Assembly: GCA_028751875.1 (NCBI GenBank)
Contig: CM054154.1
Coordinates: 57,770,567-57,834,566 of the forward strand
DNA from: Rapana venosa
Taxonomy: Eukaryota; Mollusca; Gastropoda; Neogastropoda; Muricidae
Length of the DNA stretch: 64,000 nucleotides
Direction: 5' to 3'
The position numbers and the translations under genes were made by a program. Positions 22,490-32,963 of this stretch are shown one piece after another. The notes beneath the pieces were generated by a model, which was not told the origin of the DNA, ran no database searches, and was given only the letters and a program-made list of their open reading frames with translations. Position 1 is the stretch's first letter. Each line of letters begins with the position of its first letter.

Positions 22490-23330
22490 ATCATTGTAGT
22501 GTTTAGAGGGGTTATTGTTGTCAGAGGTTTGTGATAGGCGTTCAGCAGCTTGTGCAGAAAAAGTTTGAATATTTATGGCCTTAAGGTTGCAACAGGTGAC
22601 ATACTTTTTCTTTCTGATAGGCTTTGCGATATTTATAGAGAAAAGAACAGCGGAATGATCAGAAAGTAGTTCATCAGTGATAGATACAGATGTGATCAGA
22701 TCTTGGGAAACATCAGTAATAATTATTAGCCAGTCTAAAATATGTCCTATGTCCTGATCTGTGTTATGCTTCGTTTACCAGCTGAGAAAGAGAGCGGTTT
22801 GACAAAGAAAGAGAAATATGTTTGATATCAGAAGAAGATTGGTTATCAAATGGAAGTTAAAGTCACCGAGAATAATGAGCTTTCTGGGAGAGAGGCTGTA
22901 GTGATCCAGGAGTGACTGAAACTCTTGATGGAAAATGGAAGATGTCAGATTATTCTTACGGCTTGGAGGTGGGATGGTAAAGACAGCAGAAAGTAATAGA
23001 GTGGCCAGGTGTGTTGAAGTTGAGTTCATAGACTTCGAAAGATTCAGGTGAGAAAGGAAGGGAGTGACAGAAAGAAAGAGCAGGTTCGAGTGTATCTTTA
23101 TAAACGATGGCAATGCCACCTCCACGGAGGGTCGGGGAAGAGAAAGAGTTTTATAACCAGGGTGGTGTCAGTTGTTTTATTTTCGGTTCATGACAGTGTG
23201 ATTTTAACCAGGTTTCTGAAAGAAATGTTAGATCAATGTTCTTTTCAGAGATGAAATCAGAAATGAGATCAGCTTTACCTTCTGGGCAGACAGATTGCAC
23301 GTTGAATAAGCACATGTGAAGGATGTTAGA
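22490..23330 (-). pseudogene. Jockey-like ORF2: APE endonuclease, copy 1
   Basis: Corresponds to the open frame at 44766-45566 but with several indels. LIILGDFNFHLI (near 22860) keeps the GDFN block that the other copy has lost to DDFN. FEVYELNFNTPGHS-like, PPPSRKNNLTSSIFHQ (near 22940) and DELLSDHSAVLFS-like codons (22640-22680, the SDH block) are recognisable. Frameshifts interrupt the N-terminal third. Confidence 0.78.
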
Positions 23331-23800
23331 AGAAGGCAGAGAGGTTGATGATAACTGTGGTGAATTAGGATAACTCAGTGGAAGAGGATGAAGGCGATGG
23401 TAAAGATGTGGAGAGTGGAAGAGCAGACAAAAGTTTGGATTGAGAGTCAGGTGTAGAAGCTGGTGAAAGAACTGGGGAAGTTTTGGGGGTTTACAGTTTC
23501 ATACACACCATGATACACATTATCAGAACACGTTTTATTAAAGTCATAAACACATGAAGAAGCAGGTGGATCAGAGGGAAGCGAAGCAGTGTTGTCCTTG
23601 GTTATGGTGGTAGCGGTAGTGACGTCAGAAATGAGGCTGGAGACAGATGTAGGGGGCTGCAGGCGATGATGTCTGCCGGCACAGTACCTCGTCTAGTTTT
23701 GTGGCGGTGGATTCCTAAGGTTGAAATGTGTTGTTTAAGTTCGTATGGTATATTGTAAAACCCATGTGAGAGCAAAGCTCTCATGTCTTGGGAGTAAGTG

Positions 23801-24599
23801 TCATATGGGTGGAAGGAGGAGAAGGGTATTGTGGGGGGGGAGATTGACTTCGTGTTTCACGGCATTTTGCGCACGGCACAGGGGTAACATAAAAGGGGTC
23901 ACAAGGGACCAGCAGTCATTAAAACACAATCATACAGTCATTAAATTTTTTTAAAAAGTTATCAGAAAATGAAAATTATAAATTTAAGTAATTCAAAATG
24001 TAAATTATATTAAGGAAAATAAATCTCCCCGTCAATGCATGTGAAATCACAACCCTAGATACAAAAGTGTTTGCTGAACCGAGAAAAAAGCAAAAAAAAC
24101 ATCACTCAAACACAGAGAGAAAACCCCCTGCACCATCCGGCGCAAAGGCCAGTCACTTTTTACAAACAAAAAAGGCCCCAAGTTATTTTGTTTTCAGACA
24201 CTTTAGGGACATTTGAACAAGTAAAAGCAAAGAACGTACTTTAGTCAAGATACCTTTAAACGAGTTAACATTTTCAGCCCTAAGACCCCAGTAGAAAAAA
24301 CATTTTTTTTCCGCGCACTGTACTGAAATTTGGGGATTTAAAACGAAGAAAACCTGTTTTTTATGCGTGATTTTAATTGGGTTTTGGATAAAAACCCTTT
24401 GATGTTATAATTGGAAACCTAAAAACGGTCTGAAGTCCAAGCTTTCCAGTCGTACTGCAGGACTCTCATGCCAATGTGTGAGATTTTCCACCCTGAGAAA
24501 GAACTTCACCGGGAAACAGGAAAAAGCCCTTTTATTGCCCTCCCCTTTGACTATTCCCTTTCTGCTCACGATGGGGTGCACCTGTGTTCATCCTGTGAA
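23801..24599. other. Unassigned sequence between two LINEs
   Basis: After the 5' end of the minus-strand LINE the sequence turns AT-rich and homopolymer-rich from about 23950. I see no gene or RNA. It may contain ORF1 or the endonuclease of the L1/Tx1-like element that follows, but I could not trace any motif. Confidence 0.4.
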
Positions 24600-27350
24600 C
24601 CATCCTTTCTAATCTGTCACAAAGCTGGATCATAGATCAGAAGAGAGTCATTTTTGAGCAGGTTAGGTACTGGGAATTCAAAACAGCTTGCAAGAAATGA
24701 ACACTTGTTAAACTATAAAACGATTTTAGATGGGGAATTGCAAAATAATAATGTCATTTAAGATCTCTGAAAAAGTGGAAGTTTTAAAAAGCAAAATAGA
24801 AACTTTTTTTAAAAAAATTTTTGGGTTTTGATGTTCCTTCCATAAAAAAAAGAAAAAGCTGAATTACAAAACTTTTTAAAACACTAGAAACCAACATTAT
24901 AAAAGAACCCCAGAATGTTAACCCCAAGTAAATTTAAAAGTAAAACAAAAGATGAAATCTTGAAATGCAAAAGCAAAGGCCCCAGGTTTAAGGGGAATAA
25001 GTGGTTTTAAAGATGGAGAAAAAAAACCCCAAAAATATTTTTGTCGTCTGGAAAAGTAAGAAAGAAAAACAATGTCTGACCCTCTAATCACAGACTCGGG
25101 GGGCAAGCGAAACTAGTCCCCAAAAAAAATGTCTCCCCAAGTGTACTTTTACAAAAACTTTAGATCAGAAAAATAAAATGTGAAACGAAAAGGCCACGAG
25201 ATTTTTAAAACGGTACCAATATCCCACGTCAAAAATGATACAGATCAAAACTTTGAAGGACTTTTGCATTAGTGGGCATCAACTGCTTTGCAAAAATGAA
25301 AAACGGTTCAGCTCCAGGGATGGAGGGAATTATATTAAATTCTAAATTTTTTTCTGGTAAAAATTTAAAATAAAAGCAAACTTCTTCCTTTAAGAACTTT
25401 GAGAAAGGGGCGATCTGCATCACGCAATCCCAAGGGATAATATCTTGATCCAAAAAGGGGAAAGACTTAGAGAACATCTATCAAACGGGGGCCCATTACT
25501 CTAAAAAATACGATAATAAAATTTTAGCGAAGTAGTTGGGACCCGTTAGGCCATTATTAAAAAATTTAGTAAGTGAAACCAAAGTAGGCTCATCAAAGGA
25601 AAAACATAGCGAAGTAACCCGGGGATTTTTGATGACACTAACAACTATCTAAATGAAACAGGAAAAGGTTATCTAGGGCTCTAAACTACTCGAAAGCATT
25701 TGATTTATATCGAAATCATTCTTGCTTTATACATTATTATTTGATTTGGACCGATTTTTAAGAGATGGGTAATAAATTTTAATAAAAAACGCTGTTAGTC
25801 ACAAAAATTTAAGGGTGTGGGATCAGAAAGCTTAAAAATTTAAATTGGAAATTAGCAAGGCGCCCTTTTTTCCCCCTCATTTCTTTTAAGCGTAGAATTC
25901 TAGCTTTTAAAATAAAAAACCTAGGAAAAGAAAAAAAAGTTACCAGAGTGAGTAAAAGAAAACAATTACCTAGATATTGCATTTATGATGACACAATTTT
26001 TTCCCCTGAAGAATAGAAATGATATAACTCAAGAAAACTGAAATAATAAAAACAATTTCCCTCTTCTCGGATACGAAAATATGAATAAAACAAAGTTTTT
26101 TAAAAGGGAAGGGGTTTGGGTTTTTTTTGAAATGATCTGCCTTTGATTTTGTTAAAAAATTAAAATCCTGGAATAGTCTTTGCACCGGGGAAAAGGGCTA
26201 AAGAAATAGAAAAAAGGGGAAAAAAAATAGAAACAACTTACTCACCATGTTAAAGTGGTGTAAAAGGGGACTAAGAACAGGGCAAAACAAAAGTTAAAAA
26301 AAACTTTTCTGTCATCATTAAAAACGTTATGCAGTCATTTGGGCCTTTTCCAAAACCCTTCTTTTAAATCAACCACTCTTTACAAATTTTTTTGGGGCAA
26401 AGGAAAAATATAGTAATGACGGGCGTTAAAAAATGTCAAACGAAAATAATGAAAACAGATTATAAAGACGGGGGAATATTTTAATTGCAGTGGGTAGTAG
26501 ACTGCCAATAAGGCACAGGGCCCCCGGCGTGTCATTTCCCCCTTTGGGGATTTAAAAAAATTCCCCAGGGCACCCCATTTGTTCGGGGTTTAATTTCTGA
26601 GTAATGAAATGCAAGGACTTTCAGTAGTTAGAAGGGTTTGGAAAGATGCATACAACTTTTTTTTTTGATAAAACATCAAAAAATAATTTTTGGAAAAAGT
26701 TTTTAGCAGAACAAATTGGCAGCAGCACCTTTAAAACAGACTTACAAGTATAAACATGAATAATCAACTTTTAAAAATGGAAAAAAAAGGGGGTTTGTAC
26801 GTGTTTAAAGAATTAGTAACCCACGGGGAAAAAGTTGGGTTGACACAAATGAAATGCGAAGTATTGAACAAAGCAAGGCAATAAAATTTTTAGTATTTTG
26901 CACTCAAAACGAATTCTGGGCCATGAAGATTTCAATTACAGAAAGGGAATAGTCTTTTCAGGGGAAAATAAAGTATAGAAAAAAGGAAAATTTGCTGCCA
27001 AACCAAAGCAGTTATGTATCTCTAATGGCAAAAAAAGTTTTCGAATCTTTTACCCTCATCAGCTATTTCTGGCACAGGGAAAATTTACTTTACGCTTTAC
27101 AAAACAATGGCTTATGCCAAAAGGCTACAAAAGAAGTAAGGCTAAGAACACAAAGGAAAATACTGCACAACCTGTATCCCAAATAAATTTGCTACTAAAA
27201 TGGATATCTGATTCTGTTTTTTTTGACTACGCTCAAACACAATTGATTTCTTTAAATTTCTTTTTTTTAATGTCCCCAAAAATAAAACGTTTTTGGGGCA
27301 AATTGAAAAAACTCTCTTGTCTGTAAATGGGAAAACCCATCCCTCAGTCA
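24600..27350 (+). pseudogene. L1/Tx1-like LINE ORF2 (heavily corrupted)
   Basis: Fragments in changing frames follow the L1/Tx1 order. WFKDGEKNPKYF- and CRLEK-like codons at 25000-25055 match the W-x-x-x-GE-K-x-x-x-YF-x-x-LE signature before the RT. SAPGMEGI is at 25311-25334; a YxxITL-like run (~25490) and a SKAFDL-like first-Asp block (25690-25715) follow. GCPFFPLISFKRRILAFKI (25858-25915) matches the GCPLSPLLF...EILALKI block, and YDDTIF (~25985) the YADD block. ELVTHGEKVGLTQMK (26811-26855) and a C-terminal ATKEVRLRTQRKILHNLYP (27125-27180) plus a Cys/His-type end (IKRFWGKL, 27282-27305) close it. No continuous frame survives. Confidence 0.58.
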
Positions 27351-27715
27351 CGACATACTGTTTGGCTAAATCCAAAGGAACTTACTGAAAAGATTGTTTT
27401 CATCAAAAAATACTTTTTTGGAAAAATGTGCATTTGTAAATCAAAAAAACCAAATTTTACGCTACAATACCAGGTGTTTTTTAACAAAAGCACAGCTGAG
27501 AATATTACTGTAACTTAATTTTCCGTACTATACTAAATATTTAACAGAGTAAAATCTGTAAAAAATTACATTTTTGTCCCGATATTTTTTTAATCGTTCA
27601 AAAAAAAAAGTGTATTGTCAAAAATGAATTACATGAAAAAATAGAAAGTATTTTGTGAAGATGTGATTTAAAAAGAAGAATTGTGAAGATGTGGAAAAAA
27701 AAATTTTGCTGCGAC
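27351..27715. other. Unassigned AT-rich spacer
   Basis: Poly-A-rich and AT-rich sequence following the L1/Tx1-like element; probably its 3' UTR. No motif recognised. Confidence 0.4.
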
Positions 27716-27875
27716 TGCTACGCGGCCTAGTTTATAGTCTTATCCGAAGGACTTTTAGGGAGAGCGGACCCCGTACTGTGTTGTCTCCAGAGGAAGCCCT
27801 CTTGAACGATTCGAACCCGGGTCGTGGGGTTGGGCGCAATGTTAAACCCTATGGTTCCCCGTCCCCCGGGGGCGC
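27716..27875 (-). mobile_element. tRNA-type SINE fragment
   Basis: On the minus strand CCCGGGTTCGAATCG (27809-27823) is a good tRNA T-arm/box B. It is followed by GGAGACAACACAGTACGGGG, CTAAAAGTCCTTCGGATAAG and ACTATAAACTAGG, which match the body at 3755-3830. A box A is not clear, since the upstream bases are GC homopolymers. The tRNA-like part folds poorly by eye and is not a functional tRNA gene. Confidence 0.58.
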
Positions 27876-27882
27876 GGTGCGT

Positions 27883-27975
27883 GGGGTTGTGTGTGTGGTG
27901 TGTGTGGTGTGTCTGTGTGTGTGGTGTGTGTGTGTGTGTGTGGTTGTGTGGCGCGCGCGCGTGCGGGCGTGCGGA
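27883..27975. repeat. (GT)n with GC-alternating end
   Basis: Interrupted (GT)n passing into GCGCGCGCGCGTG; alternating purine-pyrimidine sequence. Open frames across it (repeated Val/Cys or Thr/His) are artefacts of the repeat. The next 180 bases contain a (GAT)n-like tract at 28070-28125 and an AT-rich spacer. Confidence 0.85.
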
Positions 27976-28254
27976 GCGAATGTGTGCGTGGTGCGTGCAG
28001 CTTGTGGGGGTTCTTCCTTTGAAGAACATATCTTTGCCCAAGGTGATATAGATGGAAAAGATGATTGTGATGAGATGTGATGATGGTGATGAGATGAGAT
28101 GATGATGATGATGGGTGATGAGGGGAAAAAAAAAAAAACCTTAAGAAAAATTTTGGTAAACTAGTAAAAGGGTCAATCTTTTATTAGGGGAAAAACCCAA
28201 GGGCATGGCAAGTTTTTATAAAGTGTGAAAATGGTTAAAGAAAGGAAAATTAAC

Positions 28255-28747
28255 TTCCACACATACACTAAGCAAAAACTAAAACCCCGCAAGTAAATAC
28301 TCCTCCAATCTTAGAAATGCACACAACACACACACTAGAGCAACTATAAACCCCTCGATTGTCCCCGCAGCTGAAAATCAAAAGAACCAGGCGCATTCAC
28401 ACTGGGGGAGTCATTGCCCAGACAGTAGGGAAGATAAAGAGAAAGGTTGTTCTGTTTTAAAAAAAAAAAGGAAAAAAGACACCCTCCCTCCTCCCCCCCC
28501 CCCCCAAAAAAAAAAGAAAATTGGGGTTCTAGGGGTTTATTTTTTATGTTTTTGTGTGTTGTTGGTTGTTTTTTTTTGGGGGGGTTGGTCAATGAAGAGA
28601 AACGTGTAAAGCACTCACTTAAAAAACATAAAAGAGAAAAGGAAAAAAAGAAGGGGAAAAAAGAGAAAAGAACCCCCGCCCCCCCCCCCCCCCCCCCCCC
28701 AATAAAAAAGATGGTGCTCCTGACCTGCATGCAACTGAGGCCACAAA
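28255..28747 (+). repeat. Dispersed repeat, copy 2
   Basis: Direct-orientation homologue of 3291-3730, from CCACACATACACTAAGC to CTGAGGCCACAAAAAAATTA. It is longer mainly through a poly-C/A segment (28490-28515) and a 25-base C run at 28676-28700. It ends directly against the satellite. No coding domain. Confidence 0.75.
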
Positions 28748-28749
28748 AA

Positions 28750-29332
28750 AATTAAAAACTCTCTAATTTTCTAGCTGAAGTTGTTGCTTTCTGAACTCTC
28801 TCTTTCTCTCAACTTCTAGCTCGAGTTGTTGTTTTCTGAACTCTCTCTCTTTTTCTAGCTGAATTTGCTGCTTTCTGAAATCTCTCTCATTTTCTAGCTC
28901 AAGGTGTTGCTTTTTTAACTTTCTCTACTTTTAACAGAAGTTGTTGCTTTCTGAACTCTCTCTCTCTTATTTTCTAACTAAAGTCGTTGCTTTCTGAACT
29001 CTCATTCTCTCGTTTTCTAACTCAAGTTTTTGCTTTCTGAAATCTCTCTCTCTCATTTTCTAGCTGAAGTTGTTGCTTTCTGAAATTTCTCTCTCATTTT
29101 GTAGCTGAAGTTGTTGCTTTCTGAAATTTCTCTCTCATTTTCTAGCTGAAGTTGTTGCTTTCTGAAATTTCTCTCTCATTTTGTAGCTGAAGTTGTTGCT
29201 TTCTGAAATTTCTCTCTCATTTTGTAGCTGAAGTTGTTGCTTTTTTTTAAAAACTGTTTCTCTCACTTTCTAGGTGAACTTGTTGCTTTCTGAACTCTCT
29301 CTTATTTTTTAGTTTAAGTTATTACTTTCTCA
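28750..29332 (+). repeat. Satellite array, segment 1
   Basis: About 14 monomers built on ATTTTCTAGCTGAAGTTGTT plus GCTTTCTGAA and (TC)n. Regular spacing of 41 bases is visible between TAGCTGAAG at 29061, 29102 and 29143. The last monomer stops at TTATTACTTTCT, where a 5'-truncated LINE begins. Confidence 0.92.
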
Positions 29333-29339
29333 TGCCAGA

Positions 29340-30323
29340 ATATTGTTTGCTGGCTTTAGTTCAGCTTTCAATACAATGCAGCCTCACGTTCTGGTTAACA
29401 GAATAATTTCAAAATTTGACGTAGACAATCAACTTGTTCTTGGCTGATTGAATTTTTAACCAACAGACCACAGCGTGTTTTGACCAACAAAATATTTTCT
29501 TCGGTTAGATTTACCTGCACTGGTTCTCCACAGGGTTGCGTCCTCTCACCACTTCTGTACATTCTATACACAGATGATTGCAGAAGCAACTATGAAAATT
29601 CCTTTCTGGTAAAGTTCACAGGCGACAGTGTTCTGTTATCTCTCTTATCCGGATCAGTCTTAGACCACGGTCCAGCCCTCGCCGAGTTCGTACACTGGTG
29701 TGACGAGGCCTATCTGGAGCTAAATGTTTCTAAAACTAAAGACCTGCCTATCGACTTCAGAAGATCAGGGCATACTCCTAAGAATATTATTATCCATAAT
29801 CAAGAAGTTGAAAACGTTTCGAACTATAAGTATCTAGGAACTGTTTTTGACCACAAGTTAAACTGGGACGTTAACACTGACGCTATTATCAAAAAGGGAC
29901 CACAACGTGTGTATTTTCTGAGGAAACTGAACTCATTTTTTTGTAGACAAAGGGATTCTTTCCTTGTTTTACAAGTCTTACATAGAGAGTATTCTAAGTT
30001 TTGCTTTCATTTGTTGGTACAATAACCTTAGTGTTAAAAACAAGAATGGCCTGCAGAGAATTGTAAGAATCTGCTAAAAAATAATTGGAAAAGAACAAAG
30101 AGATCTCATGTCGTTCTGCAATCAGCAGCTTGTACGCAAAGCCACAGCCATTTTGGCTGATCCCTCCCATGCTTTGTTTCCAGAATTTCAGTTGTTGCCT
30201 TCGGAATGCCGTTTTCAGTGTCCCATCAGCAAAACTAACAGAAAAAGAAATTCTTTTTGTGCCAGTGAGCATTTGAAATCTGAATTCACAATGGTTTTAC
30301 ATTTCTTTGAATTACTTGCCTGA
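29340..30323 (+). pseudogene. Rex1/CR1-like reverse transcriptase fragment
   Basis: Starts at the first-Asp block (LFAGFSSAFNTMQPHVLVNR, where FIDFSSAFNT would be expected; the Asp is Gly here). It continues TGSPQGCVLSPLLYILYTDD (29518-29577) and the catalytic block LVKFTGDSVLLSLL (29609-29650), where FADD has become FTGD. KTKDLPIDFRRSGHTP (29734-29781) and NYKYLGTVFDHKLNWD (29823-29870) follow. After a shift the C-terminal part runs KATAILADPSHAL, EFQLLPSECRFQCPISKTNR and NSFCAS (30130-30270). Both catalytic blocks are altered, so this copy could not work even without frameshifts. Confidence 0.82.
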
Positions 30324-30354
30324 TTGTCATTGTTATGAGTGTAGTCAATACATA

Positions 30355-30685
30355 ATTATGTGTGTGTGTGGGTGTAAGTGTGTGTGGGTGAGTGCATGGG
30401 TGTGTGAAATAAGTCTGTGTTCTAGTCAACGGTCTTAAAACATTGAATTCATATATTGGTGTATGGTGGGGAGTGCGTGGGCGTGTTCGCACACGCACGT
30501 ACGTGCGTGTGTACGTGCTGCGTATATGCGTGCGCAAAAAATAAGTTTTTATGTCTTCTAGTCATTGGGTTTTGAATTGTGTTCACAATTGATGTGTGTG
30601 AATGCGCGCGCGCGCGCGCATGTGTGTGTATGTATGTGTGTGTGCGCATGCACGCGTGTGTGTTGGTTTGTGTATGTGTTCGTGA
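30355..30685. repeat. (GT)n and alternating GC/GT tracts in LINE 3' UTR
   Basis: (GT)n-rich stretches at 30355-30412 and 30595-30680, with GTACGTGCGTGTGTACGTG near 30498 and an uninterrupted GCGCGCGCGCGCGC run near 30604. Alternating purine-pyrimidine runs of this kind can adopt Z-DNA. Reading frames through them are artefacts. Confidence 0.85.
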
Positions 30686-30837
30686 CATTTTATTTGAAGT
30701 CATTTTGGAATGTGTTAACGAATATGAAATATAGCTTTTTGTGTCTTTGAGATTTTTTTTATGTGTATCAATCTGCCTGTCAGTATTGTAATTGCCCTTC
30801 ATGGGATGATTAAAGTGCTTTTGACTTGACTTGACTT

Positions 30838-31150
30838 GATTTGACTCTCTCTCTAATTTTCTACCGCAAGTTGTTGCTTTTTTAACTCTCTCTCTTATTT
30901 TCTAGCTGACTTTTTGCTTTCTAAAATATATCTCTCATTTTTCTAGCTCAAGTTGCTGCTTTCTGAACTTTCCCTCATTTCTTACCTGAAATTAATACTT
31001 TCTGAACTCTCATTATCTCATTATCTAGCTGACGTTGTTGCTTTCTGAACTCTCTCATTTACTAGCAGAAGTTTTTGCTTTCTGAAGTCTCTCCTCTTAT
31101 TTTCTAGCTCAATTTGTTGGTTTCTGTACTCTAACTCTCTCTCTCTAAAC
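30838..31150 (+). repeat. Satellite array, segment 2
   Basis: About seven diverged monomers (TTTTCTAGCTCAAGTTGCTG, TTTCTGAACT and similar) resume directly after the LINE tail and end in a TC run at 31130-31147, where a CR1-like LINE starts. Confidence 0.9.
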
Positions 31151-32840
31151 AATCACTTCATTAATATTTCTTCTAACATAATTAAAAATGATAACTCGAA
31201 GTCCAATGATCTCAATGAACTAAAACAATTCTGCCAAGAGAAGCGTATTCCATCAAAACTCCACATACCATTCATATCTGTTTCTGATGTCTACAATTAC
31301 CTGACTCACCTCAAACAATCAAGTACGCGTGGTCTTGATGGAATAGATGGCACAATACTGAAACTCTCAGCTCCAGTTATTACAGACACTCTGACACATA
31401 TCTATAACCTTTGTCTTCATAAGAACTATTTCCCCAACGCCTTCAAAACTGCTAAGGTGATTCCGATCCACAAGTCTGGGGACACTTCTGATTCCTCAAA
31501 CTATAGGCCAATCTCTATTTTATCTTACCTTTCAAAACCCTTGGAAAAAAAATATTTAATAAACACTAGTCCATCATATAGTTATTAACAACTTACTTTA
31601 CCCAAATCATCTGGATTTAGAAAAAATCACTCGTGCCATACGGCATTAACTAGTCTTGTAGACAATTGGCTGTCAAACATTAATGACAATAAATTTTGTG
31701 GAGTATTATTTATAATTCAAAAAAGTATTTGATACAATTGACCGCAGACTTTCTTAAAAAGCTAGACTTATATAAACTCTCTACAAATACTCTTGAACTT
31801 CTTGCTTCTATCTTACAAACAGACAACAGTGTGTTTCAATAGCTACGTCCACATCCACACTAAAACCCATTCATTATGAAGTACCACAGGGATCCATCTT
31901 AGGACCAATTCTCTTTTCATTATACATAAATGACATTCCTCTCCATATCAAATCTAAATGCGAACTTTTTGCTGACGACACAACCATACAATCAAGCTAT
32001 ACTGACATTAAATCTCTTGCAAAGACAATGCAAAATAGCACTGATGATCTTGTCAAATGGACTGAACTAAATCACATGTCTATTCACCCCCATAAAACAA
32101 AATGCATGCTTATCACTACCAGACAAAAGCGATAAAAATCTATCTCATAAATTTTCTCCTATCCATATTGAAAAGGAAACAATCGAACAAGCCTCTCACC
32201 ACAAAGTTCTAGGAGTAACAATTAATAAAAAATCTCAGCTGGCACCATCACATATCCCATCTGTGCAAATACATTTCTCAAAGAGTATACCAATTGACTA
32301 AAATCAAACATTTTCTTGACTTTCATTCAAGAAAACTATTTTTCTCAAGCTTATATACAATCTTCAATAGATTATGCTTTCAACCCTGTGGGATTCTGCT
32401 AGTGCAAACACTATGAAACCATTATTAAGTCTGTATAAACGTGCTCTTAAACTGGTTCTTCTGAAGAAGACTACCTTACCAGAAGTGGATTATAGTCTGT
32501 TAAATATTCTTCCCCTACACCAAAGACTAAGATTTAACAAAGGCATCATGATGTTTAAGATAATGACAGGAACTTTTCCCTCATCCTTAAAAGACAAGTT
32601 CCTAATGAATCATTCCAGAAATACTGCAAAGCCGAGTGTCCCAATCCCAAGAATAGATTTGTTCAAAACTTGCTTACTCTACCAGGCCCTGTGCGTGGAA
32701 CTCCCTTCCTGACTCATTAAGGGCAACACCAATCATTAACAATTTTTCAAAAGTCATTTTTTCATCCACTTGATGCATCAAAAATAAAAATCCACAACTG
32801 ACCTGCTGGAAACAAAGTAAATATATCCCCCCCTTACATC
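31150..32840 (+). pseudogene. CR1-like LINE reverse transcriptase, 5' truncated
   Basis: Begins just before the RT. Blocks: STRGLDGIDGTILKLSAP (31321-31375), ITDTLTHIYNLCLHKNYFP (31379-31435), KVIPIHKSGDT and NYRPISILSYLSKPLEK (31458-31548), SGFRKNHSCHTALTSLVDNW (31611-31670), and the catalytic ELFADDTTIQSS (31963-32000). A 112-codon open stretch (32374-32712) is the thumb/C-terminus (LYKRALKLVLLKK, LPLHQRLRFNKGIMMFKIM). Close in sequence to the ORF2 at 46.8-50.3 kb. Frameshifts near 31560, 31720 and 32130 inactivate it. Confidence 0.85.
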
Positions 32841-32854
32841 ATACCAAAATTTTC

Positions 32855-32963
32855 CCTCTCTTCTCTCTCTCTCTCCTCTCTCTCCTCCCCTCTCTTCCTC
32901 TCTCTCTCCCCTCTCTCTCTCTCTCTCTCTCTCTCCCCTCCTCTCTCTCTCCTCCTCTCTTGC
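32855..32963. repeat. (TC)n tract
   Basis: About 110 bases of TCTC interrupted by single C insertions, sitting between the end of the CR1-like fragment and the next LINE. Confidence 0.95.

Larger units (their letters stand above)
20091..23800 (-). mobile_element. Jockey-like LINE, minus-strand copy 1
   Basis: This minus-strand LINE runs from a 5' region near 23.8 kb to a 3' tail of AAT/ATC repeats at 20091-20215. Its clean part (20790-23330) is nearly identical to the copy at 42.3-45.56 kb. The 3' 570 bases (20215-20790) are homopolymer-corrupted. It extends further 5' than the other copy: KQHISTLGIHRHKTRRGT (23682-23735), reading toward lower coordinates, resembles the N-terminal region of ORF2 in related LINEs. 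Confidence 0.85.
29333..30837 (+). mobile_element. Rex1/CR1-like LINE, 5' truncated, inside the satellite
   Basis: A single 1.5-kb insertion with satellite on both sides. It holds the second half of an RT and a 3' UTR rich in (GT)n. It ends in a TTGACTT repeat tail (30816-30836) that runs straight into satellite. The orientation is the same as the satellite reading used here. Confidence 0.82.

Noticed and set aside
27790..27880. tRNA gene
   Set aside because: A box B-like TTCGAATC is present but no acceptor stem, anticodon arm or clear box A; the flanking body is shared with another SINE fragment.
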